Below, one piece after another: positions 6,834-14,845 of a DNA stretch of 34,120 nucleotides. The DNA is taken from the NCBI GenBank assembly GCA_000737985.1, contig JNVT01000073.1:1-34120 (forward strand), in the 5' to 3' direction. A model generated the notes under the pieces. The model did no database searches. It was not told where the DNA came from and was given only the letters and a program-made list of their open reading frames with translations. The position numbers were made by a program, and so were the translations under genes. Each line of letters begins with the position of its first letter. Positions within the stretch are counted from its first letter, which is position 1. Origin of the DNA: Gammaproteobacteria bacterium MFB021. Lineage in GTDB: Bacteria; Pseudomonadota; Gammaproteobacteria; Pseudomonadales; Halomonadaceae.

Positions 6834-9258
6834 ACGTCTGCAGGCCAGTCACTCCAGCGCCGAGGCGCGCCCGCAGGCGCCCGCCGCCGAAGCCCCGGTG
6901 CAGGGCGACGAGCCGCTGGCGCGGGAGGCCATCGCCTCCACCCATGACGCGGCACGCCAGCCGCAGGCCGCGCGCCACGAAAGTGCGGTCAAGCATGTCA
7001 CCGGCCGCGCCCACTATATCGATGACCTCCCCGCGCCGGCGGGAGCGCTGCATGCCATGGTCGGCTTGAGCGAAGTCGCCCACGGCCGCCTGCTCCGGCT
7101 CGATCTCGACGCCGTGGCCAGAAGCCCCGGGGTGGTCGACGTCATCAGCGCAGGCGACATTCCCGGACACCGCGATATCGGCCCGGTCTTTCCCGGCGAC
7201 CCGCTGTTCGCCGAGACCAGTGTGAGCTATGTCGGCCAGCCGCTGTTCGCGGTGGCAGCCACCAGCTATGCCGCGGCACGCCGTGCGGTGCGCGCCGCCG
7301 TGGTCGAGATCGAAGCGCTGACGCCACGCTTCGATGCGGTCGCCGCCGCCGCGGCCGGTGAGTTCGTGCGCCCTTCCCACCGCCAGGTCGGCGGCGACTG
7401 GGTCCAGGCACTGGCGCAAGCGCCCCACGTGCTGGAAGCGCGTCAGTTCGTCGGTGGTCAGGAGCACTTCTATCTCGAGGGCCAAGCGTGCCTGGTCATC
7501 CCCAGCGAAGACGAGGGCGTGACCGTCCACACTTCTAACCAGCACCCCAGCGAAACCCAGAAGCTGGTCGCCGAGGTGCTCGATATCCCGTTCCATGCGG
7601 TGACGGTGGAGAACCGGCGCATGGGCGGCGGCTTCGGCGGCAAGGAGACCCAGGCCGCACCCTGGGCCTGCATGGCGGCGCTGCTCGCCCGGCGCACCGG
7701 CCGCGCGGTGCGCCTGCGCCTGCCCCGGGCGGAGGACACCCGCGCCACCGGCAAGCGCCATCCGTTCCACAACCGCTATCGTCTGGGCATCGACGACCAC
7801 GGCGTGATCATCGGCGGCGACATCGAGCTGATCGGCGACTGCGGGCACTCGCCGGATCTCTCCGAGGCGGTGGTCGACCGTGCCATGTTCCACGCCGACA
7901 ACGCCTACTCGCTGGGCGCGGCACGCGTCACCGGGCATCGCGCGCGCACCCATACGGCCTCCAACACCGCCTTTCGCGGCTTCGGCGGCCCCCAGGGGAT
8001 GATGATCATCGAGCGGGCCATGGATGATATCGCCCGCCATCGCGGCGAGGACCCGCTGACCATCCGTCTGCGCAATCTCTACCGCCCAGGCCGCGAGACC
8101 ACCCACTATGGCCAGCGCGTCGACCAGCACCCGCTGCTGCACCACATCGTCGAGCGCCTGACCCAGAGCAGCGACTACTGGCAGCGCCGCGAGGCAATCA
8201 CGGCGTTCAACCGCCATAGTTCGGTGGTCAAGCGTGGCCTGGCGCTGACCCCGGTCAAGTTCGGTATCTCCTTCACCGCCAAGCATCTCAACCAGGCCGG
8301 CGCCCTGCTCCACGTCTATACCGACGGCAGCGTGATGATCAATCACGGCGGCACCGAGATGGGCCAGGGCCTGCATACCAAGATCTGCCAGGTGGTGGCG
8401 CGGGAGCTGGGGCTCGAGCTGGCGGCGGTGCGGATCAGCGCCACCCGCACCGACAAGGTGCCCAACACCTCGCCCACCGCAGCCTCCAGCGGCGCCGATC
8501 TCAACGGCATGGCGGCGCGCGATGCGGCGATCCAGATACGCCGGCGGCTGCTCGACTTCGCCGCCGAACACTACCAGTGGGACCGCGAGGGGCTGACGCT
8601 GCAGGACGGCGCGCTGATCGCCGGTGACGGCGATGCCGGCCATCGGGTCGCCTGGGGCGAGCTGATCCAGGCCGCCTATCTAGCCCGGGTCTCGCTCTCG
8701 GCCACCGGCTTCTACGCCACGCCGCTGATCCACTACGACCGCGACAGCGGCCAGGGGCGCCCGTTCTACTACTTCGCCTACGGCGCCGCGGTGAGCGAGG
8801 TGCGCGTGGACACCCTGAGCGGCGAGTACCGGGTCGAGCGGGTCGACGTGCTCCACGACGTCGGCGACTCGCTCAATCCGGCCATCGACCGCGGCCAGGT
8901 GGAGGGCGGGTTCATCCAGGGGATGGGCTGGCTGACCAGCGAGGAGCTGAAGTGGAACGCCGAGGGCCGCCTGCTCAGCGACGGTCCGGCGACCTACAAG
9001 ATTCCCACCTTCGGCGACCTGCCGCCGGTGTTCAACGTCGAGCTGCTGGAGGGCCACCCCAACTCCCAGGCCAGCCTCTACCGCTCCAAGGCAGTGGGCG
9101 AGCCGCCGTTCATGCTGGCGATCTCGGTGTGGTCGGCGCTGCGCGACGCCCTGGCCAGCCTGGTCGACTATCGCGAAAGCCCCGACCTGGATACGCCAGC
9201 CACCCCCGAGCGCGTGCTGCTGGCGGCCGAGGCCCTGCGCCGGCGAGGCACTCCATGA
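6817..9258 (+). CDS. xdhB: Xanthine dehydrogenase large, molybdopterin-binding subunit
   Basis: 813 residues. Molybdopterin-binding landmarks are MGGGFGGKE (residues 269-277), the RGFGG loop near 387-391, the EMGQG motif near 514 and the C-terminal GEPPF, whose Glu762 corresponds to the catalytic base of the family. It hydroxylates hypoxanthine to xanthine and xanthine to urate. The first 50 residues are low-complexity and Ala/Pro-rich, so the true start could be somewhat downstream, but the ATG at 6817 is the one overlapping xdhA. The stop overlaps the xdhC start (ATGA). It requires mature sulfurated Mo cofactor, provided with help from XdhC. Confidence 0.95.
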   Translation: MRTLTKRLQASHSSAEARPQAPAAEAPVQGDEPLAREAIASTHDAARQPQAARHESAVKHVTGRAHYIDDLPAPAGALHAMVGLSEVAHGRLLRLDLDAVARSPGVVDVISAGDIPGHRDIGPVFPGDPLFAETSVSYVGQPLFAVAATSYAAARRAVRAAVVEIEALTPRFDAVAAAAAGEFVRPSHRQVGGDWVQALAQAPHVLEARQFVGGQEHFYLEGQACLVIPSEDEGVTVHTSNQHPSETQKLVAEVLDIPFHAVTVENRRMGGGFGGKETQAAPWACMAALLARRTGRAVRLRLPRAEDTRATGKRHPFHNRYRLGIDDHGVIIGGDIELIGDCGHSPDLSEAVVDRAMFHADNAYSLGAARVTGHRARTHTASNTAFRGFGGPQGMMIIERAMDDIARHRGEDPLTIRLRNLYRPGRETTHYGQRVDQHPLLHHIVERLTQSSDYWQRREAITAFNRHSSVVKRGLALTPVKFGISFTAKHLNQAGALLHVYTDGSVMINHGGTEMGQGLHTKICQVVARELGLELAAVRISATRTDKVPNTSPTAASSGADLNGMAARDAAIQIRRRLLDFAAEHYQWDREGLTLQDGALIAGDGDAGHRVAWGELIQAAYLARVSLSATGFYATPLIHYDRDSGQGRPFYYFAYGAAVSEVRVDTLSGEYRVERVDVLHDVGDSLNPAIDRGQVEGGFIQGMGWLTSEELKWNAEGRLLSDGPATYKIPTFGDLPPVFNVELLEGHPNSQASLYRSKAVGEPPFMLAISVWSALRDALASLVDYRESPDLDTPATPERVLLAAEALRRRGTP

Positions 9259-10148
9259 CGCCCGCACCCGATGGCATCGCGGCCGGATGGGCACCGGAGC
9301 CCTGGCATGCGGCGCTGCATCGGTTGCAGCAGGCGGGCGAGGCCCACGTGCTGGCGAGCATCGTCGCCGCCAGCGGCTCGACCCCGCGGGAGCCCGGGGC
9401 GAAACTGGTCGTCACGCCGGAGCAGGTGATCGACACTCTGGGCGGCGGCCACTTCGAACAGCAGGTGATCGCGCTGGCGCGGGAAGCGCTGGCGACGCCG
9501 TCCGCCACACCGCAGACGCGTCTGGAGACCTTCGTGCTCGGCGCCCGCTCGGGCCAGTGCTGCGGCGGCTGCGTGCAGGTGCTGATCGAGCACTTCCCCG
9601 GCGCCGAGCAGCATCTGAGCCTGTTCGGCGCCGGCCACGTGGGCCAGGCGCTGGTCGCTCTACTGGCACCGCTGCCGTGGCGGATCGACTGGTTCGACAG
9701 CCGCCCAGAGGCGTTCGAGGGTGTCGCCGGCGGCCCCCGCGTGCACTGTCACACGGTCGATGCCGACGCTTCGGACGCCGCGCTGGCGGAGCTGGTCGGA
9801 GACGGCCACGTGCTGATCATGACCCACGACCACGCCCTCGACCGCCGGCTGGTGGCTGCCCTGGCGCCGCGTGACGATCTCGCCTCGCTGGGGCTGATCG
9901 GCTCGGCCAGCAAGTGGTCGAGCTTTCGCGCGGCGCTGGGCCGGGCCGGGCTCGGCGAGGCCGATCTGGCGCGGGTGCGCTGCCCCATCGGCCTCGCCGC
10001 CAGCGCCGCCAAGCGCCCCCAGGAGATCGCCATCAGCGTCGCCGCCGAGCTGCTGGCGCTCTCCACGCCGCCCGCTATGGCGGACGACGATCACCATCGC
10101 GGCATTCCTGCGGCCACGCTGCGGGATGCCTTCCCCTCTGCCCGCTGA
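9255..10148 (+). CDS. xdhC: XdhC, molybdenum-cofactor insertion chaperone for xanthine dehydrogenase
   Basis: 297 residues. The N-terminal XdhC/CoxI domain has the typical ASGSTPREPGAKLVV opening, and a Cys-rich QCCGGC motif (residues 101-106). The C-terminal Rossmann-like domain begins LFGAGHVGQAL (123-133) and ends with the conserved GLIGSASKW and RCPIGL segments. In Rhodobacter, XdhC binds Mo cofactor, promotes its sulfuration and inserts it into XdhB, without being part of the final enzyme. The frame is open upstream, but the ATG at 9255 overlaps the xdhB stop and begins at the family N-terminus, so I chose it. Confidence 0.92.
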   Translation: MTPAPDGIAAGWAPEPWHAALHRLQQAGEAHVLASIVAASGSTPREPGAKLVVTPEQVIDTLGGGHFEQQVIALAREALATPSATPQTRLETFVLGARSGQCCGGCVQVLIEHFPGAEQHLSLFGAGHVGQALVALLAPLPWRIDWFDSRPEAFEGVAGGPRVHCHTVDADASDAALAELVGDGHVLIMTHDHALDRRLVAALAPRDDLASLGLIGSASKWSSFRAALGRAGLGEADLARVRCPIGLAASAAKRPQEIAISVAAELLALSTPPAMADDDHHRGIPAATLRDAFPSAR

Positions 10149-10164
10149 CGATGACCTTGCCATC

Positions 10165-11499
10165 ATGACCCAATCGCACCGACTGCTCCGCGGCGCCCTG
10201 TTCACCTGCCTCGACGATCCCGGCGAGGACAACACCCCGCTGCCCGATACCACGCGCTATCTCGAGGATGGTGCGATCTGGATCGTCGACGGGCATATCC
10301 ACGCCGTCGACGACTATGCCGCACTGGCCGCCCGGCTGCCGCCGGAGATCGAGGTGGTCGACTACCGCGGCAAGCTGATGATGCCGGGCTTCATCGATAG
10401 CCATGTCCACTATGTGCAGCTCGATATCATGGCCTCCTACGGCCACCAGCTACTCGACTGGCTCAACGACTACACCTTCCCCGCCGAGTGCCGCTTCGCC
10501 GACGCCGAGCACGCCCGACAATCCGCGGAGCGCTTCCTCGACGAGCTGCTGCGCGCCGGCACCACCACCGCCCAGGTGTTCTGCTCGTCGCACCCGATCT
10601 CGGTCGACAGCTTCTTCGGCGCCGCCCAGCGGCGTCGGCTGCGCATGCTCGCCGGCAAGGTATTGATGGACCGCCACGCCCCCGCGGCGCTCACCGACGA
10701 TACCCTCGGCGGGGTGCGCGACAGCGAACGACTGATCGCCGACTGGCATGGCCGCGACCGCCTCGCCTACACCTTGACGCCGCGCTTCGCCCCGACCTCC
10801 ACCCGCGAGCAGCTCGACGCCGTGGGTGGCGTGCTGCGCAGCGCATCGGATCTCTACCTGCAGACCCATCTGTCGGAGAACCGCGGCGAGATCGCCTGGG
10901 TCGCCGAACTCTTCCCGGAGCGGCGCGACTATCTCGACGTCTACGAACACTACGGCCTGGTGGGTCCGCGCAGCACCTTCGCCCACGGTATCCACCTGGA
11001 TGACGGGCAGCGCCGCCGCCTGGCCGAGCCGGGTGCCAACATCGCCTTCTGCCCGACCTCGAATCTGTTCCTCGGCAGCGGGCTGATGGACCGCCTGGCC
11101 TGCCGCGACGCCGGGCTCGCCACCTCGCTGGCCAGCGACGTCGGCGCCGGCACCTCGCTGTCGGGCTTCGGCACGCTGCAGGGGGCGTATCAGGTGGGGG
11201 CGCTGCTGGGCCAGCCGCTGACCGGCTGGCAGGGGTTCTATCGGCTGACCCTGGGCAACGCCCGCGCGCTGCATCTGGCGGACAAGATCGGTAGCCTGCA
11301 GCCCGGCTACGAGGCCGATATCGTGGTCCTCGATCCGGACGCCACGCCACTGCTGTCGCGCCGCCTGAGCGGTGCCACGACGCTGGCCGAGCGCCTGTTC
11401 GCGCTGATGATGCTGGGTGACGACCGCACCGTGGCTGCTACCTGGGCCAACGGGCAGCCGCTGCACGTGCGCGATGCCGCAGCCGTGGGCAGCGACTGA
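10165..11499 (+). CDS. guaD: Guanine deaminase
   Basis: 444 residues in the amidohydrolase superfamily. Metal ligands are recognisable: H80 and H82 in DSHVHYVQ, H235 in QTHLSEN, H274 in FAHGIH and D325 in SDVGAGTS. These motifs match GuaD rather than the related chlorohydrolases (PGFIDSHVHYVQ and the TSNLFLGSGL block). It hydrolyses guanine to xanthine and ammonia, supplying substrate for the xanthine dehydrogenase encoded directly upstream. The ATG at 10165 (16 bases after xdhC) gives the usual N-terminus. An in-frame ATG at 10126 would overlap xdhC by 23 bases and add 13 residues; neither start has a strong ribosome-binding site. Confidence 0.93.
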   Translation: MTQSHRLLRGALFTCLDDPGEDNTPLPDTTRYLEDGAIWIVDGHIHAVDDYAALAARLPPEIEVVDYRGKLMMPGFIDSHVHYVQLDIMASYGHQLLDWLNDYTFPAECRFADAEHARQSAERFLDELLRAGTTTAQVFCSSHPISVDSFFGAAQRRRLRMLAGKVLMDRHAPAALTDDTLGGVRDSERLIADWHGRDRLAYTLTPRFAPTSTREQLDAVGGVLRSASDLYLQTHLSENRGEIAWVAELFPERRDYLDVYEHYGLVGPRSTFAHGIHLDDGQRRRLAEPGANIAFCPTSNLFLGSGLMDRLACRDAGLATSLASDVGAGTSLSGFGTLQGAYQVGALLGQPLTGWQGFYRLTLGNARALHLADKIGSLQPGYEADIVVLDPDATPLLSRRLSGATTLAERLFALMMLGDDRTVAATWANGQPLHVRDAAAVGSD

Positions 11500-11502
11500 G
11501 TC

Positions 11503-11515
11503 GCGCCGTCGGCGC
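11503..11515. terminator. Short GC stem between convergent guaD and the lyase gene
   Basis: GCGCC (11503-11507) and GGCGC (11511-11515) can pair around a 3-base loop in the 34-base gap between the two convergent stops. No T-run is present, so termination activity is doubtful. Confidence 0.25.
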
Positions 11516-11533
11516 CCGGGCCAGCACGACTCG

Positions 11534-12499
11534 CTAGTCGCTTCCCGCGGGTAGCGGATAGCGCCGCTCGGCGGTGCCGGCCTTGACCACCTGGCCGGGC
11601 ACCGCATGGCCGACCAGCGCCGGCAGCGCCTCTGCCACGGCGAGCAGGCGCGCCAGGTCGACGCCGGTCTCCACGCCCATCTGGGCGAACATGTGGGCCA
11701 GATCTTCGGTGCAGACATTACCGCTGGCGCCCGGGGCAAAGGGGCAGCCGCCCAGGCCACCGAGGGCAGCGTCGAAGCGCGTCACCCCCTGCTGCCAGGC
11801 GCTGAAGGCGTTGACCAGCCCCATCCCGCGGGTGTCATGCACGTGCAGCGTCAGCGGCAGCCACGGCCAGCGTGCCAGCACCGCAGCGCACAGGGTCGCG
11901 ACCTGCTGCGGGTTGGCCATGCCGGTGGTGTCGCACAGGCTGATGCCCTGTATGCCCAGCGCCAGCAGGCGTTCGATGATCTCCATCACTCGCCGCTGCG
12001 CCACCGCGCCCTCGAACGGACAGCCGAAGGCGGTGGAGATCGAGGCGTTGATCTGGACCCCGCTGCCGCGGGTGATCTCGACAATCCCGGCGAAGCGCGC
12101 CAGCGACTGCTCGGCGCTCATGCGCAGATTGGCGCGGCCGTGGCTGTCGCTGGCGGAGAGCACCAGATTGATCTCGTCGACACCCACCGCCAGGGCACGC
12201 TCGGCGCCCTTCTCGTTGGGCACCAGGACGGCGTAATCGACCCCGGCGACGCGCTCGATCCCCTGCATCACCGCCTCGGCATCGCGCAGCGTGGGAATCG
12301 CTTTGGGTGAGGTGAAGGAGGTCGCCTCGATCTTGGCCACTCCGGTGCGCGACAGCGCATCGATCCAGCGGATCTTCTCCGCCGTGGGCACGAATCGGGG
12401 CTCGATCTGCAGGCCATCGCGGGGCGCCACCTCGTTGAGCGTCACCCGCTCGCTGCCCCGCGGCATGCCGCTGACCGGCGTCAGCGTATGGCGAGCCAT
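11534..12499 (-). CDS. Hydroxymethylglutaryl-CoA lyase family protein
   Basis: 321 residues, a TIM-barrel lyase of the HMG-CoA lyase/DRE-metallolyase group. R27-D28 in VAPRDGLQ, the IEATSFTSPKAIP segment, metal ligands H219 and H221 in HVHDTRG, and the catalytic-loop Cys252 in GGCPFAPGASGNV all match HMG-CoA lyase. The expected reaction is cleavage of a 3-hydroxy-3-methylglutaryl-CoA-type thioester to acetyl-CoA and a 3-oxo acid. The start codon shares one base with the stop of the upstream CoA transferase gene (TGATG), so the two are made together. The partner suggests the substrate is a free dicarboxylic acid activated by CoA transfer rather than a leucine-pathway intermediate, because no leucine or isovalerate genes are adjacent. 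The exact substrate is unknown, hence no symbol. Confidence 0.88.
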   Translation of the reverse strand: MARHTLTPVSGMPRGSERVTLNEVAPRDGLQIEPRFVPTAEKIRWIDALSRTGVAKIEATSFTSPKAIPTLRDAEAVMQGIERVAGVDYAVLVPNEKGAERALAVGVDEINLVLSASDSHGRANLRMSAEQSLARFAGIVEITRGSGVQINASISTAFGCPFEGAVAQRRVMEIIERLLALGIQGISLCDTTGMANPQQVATLCAAVLARWPWLPLTLHVHDTRGMGLVNAFSAWQQGVTRFDAALGGLGGCPFAPGASGNVCTEDLAHMFAQMGVETGVDLARLLAVAEALPALVGHAVPGQVVKAGTAERRYPLPAGSD

Positions 12500-13701
12500 C
12501 AGATCACCCCCCGCTCGCGCATTTTGGCCTGGGTTTCGCGGTCGATGCCGAGCTCGTCGAGCACATCCTGGGTGTGCTGTCCCAGCGCCGGGCCGCCACC
12601 GTGGATACGCCCCGGCGTGCGGCTCAGCTTGGGCAGCACGCCGGGCACCTTGAGTTCGGCGCCGTCATCCAGGCGCACGCGCTCGATCATCTCGCGGGCC
12701 AGATAGTGCGGGTCGGCGACGATATCTTCGGCGGTATAGGGGTAACCTACCGGCACATGGGCGTTCTCGAGGGTGTCCAGGACCTGATCCCGCGGGTGCT
12801 GGCGGGTCCACGCCTCGATCGCACCGTCGATCAGTTCGGCGTGCTGGCTGCGGCCATCGTTGTGGGCGAAGCGCGGGTCAGCGGCCAGATCGTCACGCCC
12901 GATCGCGTGCATCAGCCGCTTGAAGATACTGTCACCGTTACCGGCGATCAGCACGTACTCGCCGCCGGCACAGCGATAGGCGTTGGAGGGAGTGATACCG
13001 GGCAGCGCGCTGCCGGCGGGCTCGCGCACCACGCCGGCGGCGTCGTACTCGGGTAGCAGACTCTCCATCATGGCGAAGACCGACTCGTAGAGGGCGACGT
13101 CGATATACTGGCCGCGACCGCTGCGCTGGCGCTCCTGCAGCGCCAGCAGCGCACCGATCACGCCGTAGAGTGCCGACAGCGAGTCGCCGATGCTGATGCC
13201 CACCCGCACCGAGGGCTGGTCCGGGTGGCCGGAAAGATAGCGCAGGCCGCCCATGGCCTCACCGATCACGCCGAAGCCCGGGCGATCGCGGTAGGGGCCG
13301 GTCTGGCCATAGCCGGAGATGCGCACCATGATCAGCCGCGGATTGAGCTCGCTCAGCGCCTCCCAGCCCAGATCCCACTGCTCCAGCGTGCCGGGGCGGA
13401 AGTTCTCGATCACGATATCCGCCTCTGCCACCAGCCGGCGCACCACCGACTGCCCCTCGGCCGTGCGCAGGTCCAGTGCCAGCGAGCGCTTGTTGCGGGT
13501 CTGTACGTGCCACCACAGCGAGGTGCCATCCTTCAGCACACGCCATTTGCGCAGCGGGTCTCCGGTGCCGGGCGGCTCGATCTTGATCACATCGGCGCCG
13601 AATTCCCCCAGCAGCTTGCTGGCGAAGGGGCCCGCGATCAGTTGCCCCAGTTCGATCACCTTGAGCCCGGCCAGAGCCTGGGCACCGTCATTTGCCGACA
13701 T
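12499..13701 (-). CDS. CaiB/BaiF family (class III) CoA transferase
   Basis: 400 residues. Family motifs run from LKVIELGQLIAGPFASKLLGEFGADVIKIE through ENFRPG (about 99-104) to SGYGQTGPYRDRPGF. Asp173 in IGDS sits where the catalytic Asp of formyl-CoA transferase lies. Such enzymes move CoA between carboxylic acids via an aspartyl-CoA intermediate. The start at 13701 is preceded by AGAAGG, and the extra 100 upstream in-frame residues run into the divergent promoter region and are not family sequence. It is coupled to the HMG-CoA-lyase-like gene. The human member SUGCT transfers CoA to glutarate and hydroxymethylglutarate, which makes an HMG-type dicarboxylate a reasonable guess. Confidence 0.9.
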   Translation of the reverse strand: MSANDGAQALAGLKVIELGQLIAGPFASKLLGEFGADVIKIEPPGTGDPLRKWRVLKDGTSLWWHVQTRNKRSLALDLRTAEGQSVVRRLVAEADIVIENFRPGTLEQWDLGWEALSELNPRLIMVRISGYGQTGPYRDRPGFGVIGEAMGGLRYLSGHPDQPSVRVGISIGDSLSALYGVIGALLALQERQRSGRGQYIDVALYESVFAMMESLLPEYDAAGVVREPAGSALPGITPSNAYRCAGGEYVLIAGNGDSIFKRLMHAIGRDDLAADPRFAHNDGRSQHAELIDGAIEAWTRQHPRDQVLDTLENAHVPVGYPYTAEDIVADPHYLAREMIERVRLDDGAELKVPGVLPKLSRTPGRIHGGGPALGQHTQDVLDELGIDRETQAKMRERGVI

Positions 13702-13803
13702 CGCCTTCTCCCATGATTGGCAGCGGCCGGCACGCAGCGCACAGGGTGGCGAGTGCCGGCCGCAGATGCCGCTCAGCATGGCGTAGCCCGGCGGCAGCGA
13801 CAA

Positions 13804-13818
13804 TTGCGCAATCGTCAA
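13804..13818. promoter_or_regulatory. Candidate LysR-type box in the divergent promoter
   Basis: TTG-N9-CAA fits the T-N11-A LysR pattern and overlaps a 10-bp palindrome ATTGCGCAAT (13803-13812). It lies between the divergent LysR gene and CoA transferase gene, 68 bases before the LysR start. Such motifs are loose, so the call is tentative. Confidence 0.35.
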
Positions 13819-13885
13819 GCAAGGCTTCGCCGCAGACGAATGCTGGGTTAGGCTCTGGGGCCCATCGCCAGCCTGCGGCCCGATC

Positions 13886-14845
13886 ATGAAGCGACTCGAT
13901 TTCACCACCCTGCGCCTGTTCATCGCCATCGCCGACTCGCACAGCCTGACCCGGGCGGCGGCGCGCGAGCACCTGGCGCTAGCGGCGGTGAGCAAGCGCA
14001 TCAGCGACCTCGAAACGCAGCTCTCGACCGCCCTGCTCTACCGCCGGCCGCGCGGCGTCGAGCTGACCCCGGCAGGCCATGCGCTGCTGCACCACGCGCG
14101 GCATATGCTGGATAGCCTCGACCATCTGACCGCGGATCTGAGCGAGTACAGCGTGGGGGTCCGCGGGCATGTGCGCATGCACGCCAACACCTCGGCGGTG
14201 ATCGAGTTCCTGCCCGAGGACCTGAGCGACTTCACCTGGCGCTATCCGCAGATCCGCATCGACATGCAGGAGCGCCTGAGCCACGAGATCATCGCCGCGG
14301 TGCGCGAGGGGCTCACCGATATCGGTATCTTCTCGGCGCATATCCCCGCCGACGAGCTGCAGACCCGCGCCTATCGCCGCGACCGCCTGGCACTGGTGAC
14401 CGCCAGCGACCATCCGCTCGCCGGGCACGCCAGCATCGCCTTCGCCGAGACCCTGGACTACGACTTCATCGGGCTGGAGCAGGACTCCTCGCTGCACAGT
14501 CTGCTGCAGCAGGACGCCCAGCGCCTGAAGCGCGCGCTGCGCATGCGCATCCAGGTGCGCAGCTTCGAGGGGATCTGCCGCATGATCGATCGCGGCATGG
14601 GGGTGGGCATTCTGCCGGCACGCGCGGTCTCGGCCTACCGCGGCAGCCTGTCGCTGGCGACGGTCCCGCTGAGCGACACCTGGGCCGAGCGCGAGCTGGT
14701 GATCGGCATGCGCGACTACGACTCGCTGCCGCTGATCGCGCGTGAGATGGTCGACCACCTCACCGCGGCCGCCGAGCGTAGCGGCGCCTCGAGACAGGGC
14801 GAGACGCGAGCCGTCGACACCGAGCGGCCCGCCGAAGACGTCTAG
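13886..14845 (+). CDS. LysR-family transcriptional regulator
   Basis: 319 residues. The N-terminal winged helix (residues 1-60; LRLFIAIADSHSLTRAAAREHLALAAVSKRISDLE) is followed by a typical LysR substrate-binding domain up to about 300. It is divergent from the CoA transferase/lyase pair, the classical arrangement for a LysR activator of an adjacent catabolic operon, and the likely effector is that pathway's substrate or a CoA intermediate. The last codons overlap the end of manC on the other strand by four bases (convergent stops). The effector-binding residues cannot be read from sequence alone. Confidence 0.92.
   Translation: MKRLDFTTLRLFIAIADSHSLTRAAAREHLALAAVSKRISDLETQLSTALLYRRPRGVELTPAGHALLHHARHMLDSLDHLTADLSEYSVGVRGHVRMHANTSAVIEFLPEDLSDFTWRYPQIRIDMQERLSHEIIAAVREGLTDIGIFSAHIPADELQTRAYRRDRLALVTASDHPLAGHASIAFAETLDYDFIGLEQDSSLHSLLQQDAQRLKRALRMRIQVRSFEGICRMIDRGMGVGILPARAVSAYRGSLSLATVPLSDTWAERELVIGMRDYDSLPLIAREMVDHLTAAAERSGASRQGETRAVDTERPAEDV

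Noticed and set aside
6163-8643. Open frame of 826 codons antisense to xdhA/xdhB
   Set aside because: Mirror of the strongly conserved xanthine dehydrogenase genes; its composition (His, Gly, Ala, Arg-rich) is typical of shadow frames.
10450-11760. Open frame of 436 codons antisense to guaD
   Set aside because: It spans the convergent gap and overlaps two well-supported genes; no recognisable protein features.
11534-12499. Leucine degradation (mvaB of a liu operon)
   Set aside because: No isovaleryl-CoA dehydrogenase or methylcrotonyl-CoA carboxylase genes are adjacent; the partner is a CoA transferase.
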